From Auriscalpium vulgare (Eukaryota; Basidiomycota; Agaricomycetes; Russulales; Auriscalpiaceae), in NCBI GenBank assembly GCA_019915015.1, contig JAHBBC010000037.1, positions 124,001 through 188,000 on the forward strand: a stretch of DNA of 64,000 nucleotides, written 5' to 3'. Below the pieces are notes generated by a model. The model saw nothing but the letters and a program-made list of their open reading frames with translations, did not search any database and was not told the origin of the DNA. Below, piece by piece: positions 62,338 to 64,000 of this stretch (positions are counted from its first letter, which is position 1; every line of letters starts with the position of its first letter). Made by a program: the position numbers and the translations under genes.

Positions 62338-63058
62338 ATGGACGAGAACAGTCCGCCGCCCCTTGTACCGGCATCACATGCGCTCAGCATGCGGCAAGAA
62401 CGGAAGCTGGTAGACAACCTTGATGAGCGGTTCCTTGATGTCACTCGGAACTATAAGAAACGGTTCGTCAGGGCCTTGCATGGTGCAAATACCCACCTTT
62501 AAACAAATCCACAGCTTTGAGCCCTCTTCGAGCTTGCCCACTTTGTCGGCGTACTTGCACGCCCAGCAGACGCTCCTATCGCTTATCCTCCAGATACCCC
62601 CTATCGATCCTTCGACGTCGTTGCGGACCGCGCTTTTGCTACGGTTGACCAATGACGCCATGAATTCGATACCAGGGTACCCAGCCGAGCCAGGTAGCCT
62701 CCCCGAGCTACTCGCGTGGCTCGATCTCCTGGACCGCGGTTGGGTCGCCGTGCTGCGGCGCCAGGTATGGGACACCGCGCGCCACGATGGCGTTGAATCT
62801 GTCCTTCCCGAAGGCGCCCACGCGTCAGCCGTCAATCAGACGGAACGCACGCGCTTGCGAAGTTTGCTCGTGACTGGAACAGGACGGATGGAGGAGTGGT
62901 TAGAGGAGCTGGATGGCGAGGGCGAGACGTTCGGCGAGGCGCTGGAGCGACTGGGCCTGCAGAACGGGTTCGACGAGCTTTTCTACAGGACGCTCACCGA
63001 AATTGGAGGGCTGGGAGAGGTGGCGAGCGATCCGAGCGGGATGATCGGAACGTGTTAA
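62338..63058 (+). CDS. Orphan helical protein, 222 aa
   Basis: Two exons (62338-62462 and 62515-63058) joined by a 52-nt intron encode 222 aa. It begins MDENSPPPLVPASHALSMRQ and continues with a helix (ERKLVDNLDERFLDVTRNYKKR). Long amphipathic helices follow: PTLSAYLHAQQTLLSLILQI, LRTALLLRLTNDAMNSIPGY, LLAWLDLLDRGWVAVLRRQVWD, and GRMEEWLEELDGEGETFGEALERLGL. The composition is that of a structured cytosolic or nuclear protein; no membrane segment or catalytic motif is visible. I do not recognise the family, though the pattern looks conserved rather than random. Its stop lies 70 nt from the stop of the convergent mS33 gene. Confidence 0.7.
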
Positions 63059-63128
63059 ACGGGGGGAAGAAACAGATGTAGTATTAACGGGTGTATGAGG
63101 TGATGATGTACGAGACACAATGCCAGCC

Positions 63129-63500
63129 CTATCGCTTTCTTTGTGTGCGGCGACTGTCCCCTACGAACGAAGTTAGCACATACTTAGGCAGCAGACAGAA
63201 CACACACTCACCCTTGGCTGTCGACTTCTTCGGCGTCCCTTTGCCTCTCTTCTTCCGATCCTCAATATCCTGAAGCCTCTGCTGCTCGTCCTGATCTATC
63301 AACTTCCACTCCGGGTTTGCGCGATTGAGCGCGGCAAAGGAAGCCTCCAGGGGGTAGTATTTGAGCATGGAGGGCCCCTGCAGACGCCGTCTGAGGTACT
63401 TCGCACCGGTGCGCTGCGACGTGGGGTTGTAGGACGTCCCGAAGACGGAGCAGCGGAGGCGCGTGAGGGCTGCGAGACGAGAGGGTGCAACGCTCGCCAT
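63129..63500 (-). CDS. RSM27: Mitochondrial small ribosomal subunit protein mS33
   Basis: Two exons (63500-63212 and 63160-63129) encode 106 aa. The N-terminal stretch MASVAPSRLAALTRLRCSVFG is a likely mitochondrial presequence merging into the conserved core. The core motifs NPTSQRTGAKYLRRRLQGPSMLKYYP, LIDQDEQQRLQDIEDRKKRGKGTPKK and the basic C-terminus (RRTQRKR) match fungal mS33 (Rsm27/MRPS33). The protein is part of the head region of the mitochondrial small ribosomal subunit. Its length is normal for the family and splice sites are canonical. Confidence 0.87.
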   Translation of the reverse strand: MASVAPSRLAALTRLRCSVFGTSYNPTSQRTGAKYLRRRLQGPSMLKYYPLEASFAALNRANPEWKLIDQDEQQRLQDIEDRKKRGKGTPKKSTAKGECVFCLLPKYVLTSFVGDSRRTQRKR

Positions 63501-64000
63501 TTTCCCTCTCCGAGTTGTGCGAGGTAGATGGAGGGAGGAGGTGGCTTTTACTGTGAGTGGCGTTCGGCTTCAAGCTCTGAGTCACTCTGAGTAGCTCTGA
63601 GTCTCAAGGCGAAAGCCCAAACATAAACAAACACGCAGATATTCGACATTTTGGATGCTTTTCGGTGAATATACGATCCGTTGAGCTCAGCTTTCGCCTG
63701 CAAGACGTCGCGGACTCCCGCAACAGGACCCAGCTCTCAAATATTTGCCGGAGTATCGAGCTAGGCAGAGGCATTCCTCCGGTCTGTCCACAGTCCGTCC
63801 ACATATGCGCTGGCTCAACTCACATGCTCCGCAGAGCTCGTCTGGAGCTGCGACCCATGCAAAGGACCCTGTCTTTTGCGGTCTTTCGATGTCGGCGCCT
63901 CGTCTTTCCCCTCACTTCTGCACCATGGGCAGCTAGTCGACACTATGCGATGGCCGCGCCGCAGCGCGCCCCACGACTCCCCCATGGCCCTCCAGCAGCG
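63501..64000. other. Upstream region of mS33 and window end
   Basis: A short direct repeat of GAGT(C/A)(A/G)CTCT-type units occurs at about 63577-63604 (CTCTGAGT three to four times), just upstream of the mS33 leader. No gene is recognisable to the window edge. Confidence 0.45.

Overview
The window is nuclear DNA of a filamentous basidiomycete, most likely an Agaricomycete of polypore type. Nearly every real gene is split by short introns (about 46-70 nt) with GT(A/G)NGT donors and CAG/TAG acceptors. Coding sequence is GC-rich. Several products belong to families typical of these fungi: a rhodopsin-domain membrane protein, a DUF6533-like membrane protein, sedolisins, and a fungal RRM+YTH protein. 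Exon coordinates were built by hand from splice sites and reading phase, without transcript data.

Layout. 1-11.4 kb is gene-poor. Two diverged arms (about 1440-2960 and 8890-10760) form a large inverted repeat around a decayed multi-exon gene (3145-6266) and a near-perfect 61-bp hairpin (7769-7829). 11.7-16.9 kb holds a 330-aa rhodopsin-domain protein, a small conserved ORF, a decayed fragment and a 340-aa orphan. 17.1-25.6 kb holds two intact sedolisin proteases (559 and 560 aa) with matching nine-exon structures, transcribed away from each other, with an MFS transporter between them. 25.7-38.7 kb holds an RRM+YTH RNA-binding protein, a DUF6533-like membrane protein, a BTB protein divergent from a Rap1-like telomere protein, and shugoshin. 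38.7-42.7 kb shows no convincing gene. 42.7-50.7 kb holds a small Lys-rich protein, a 651-aa disordered protein and a 607-aa MFS transporter with micro-exons. 52.7-63.5 kb holds a cyclase-family enzyme with 15 exons, the PRP4 spliceosomal kinase, a second intact Rap1-like gene, a decayed second YTH gene, an orphan and mitochondrial ribosomal protein mS33.

The most striking feature is a dispersed duplication. Two full-length RAP1-like genes (33497-35719 + and 57923-60156 -) share exon structure, flanks and a palindromic CRE-like promoter element. Each lies near a YTH-family gene, of which only one copy is intact. With shugoshin and PRP4 nearby, the region is rich in chromosome and RNA-processing genes, but no functional linkage follows from position alone.
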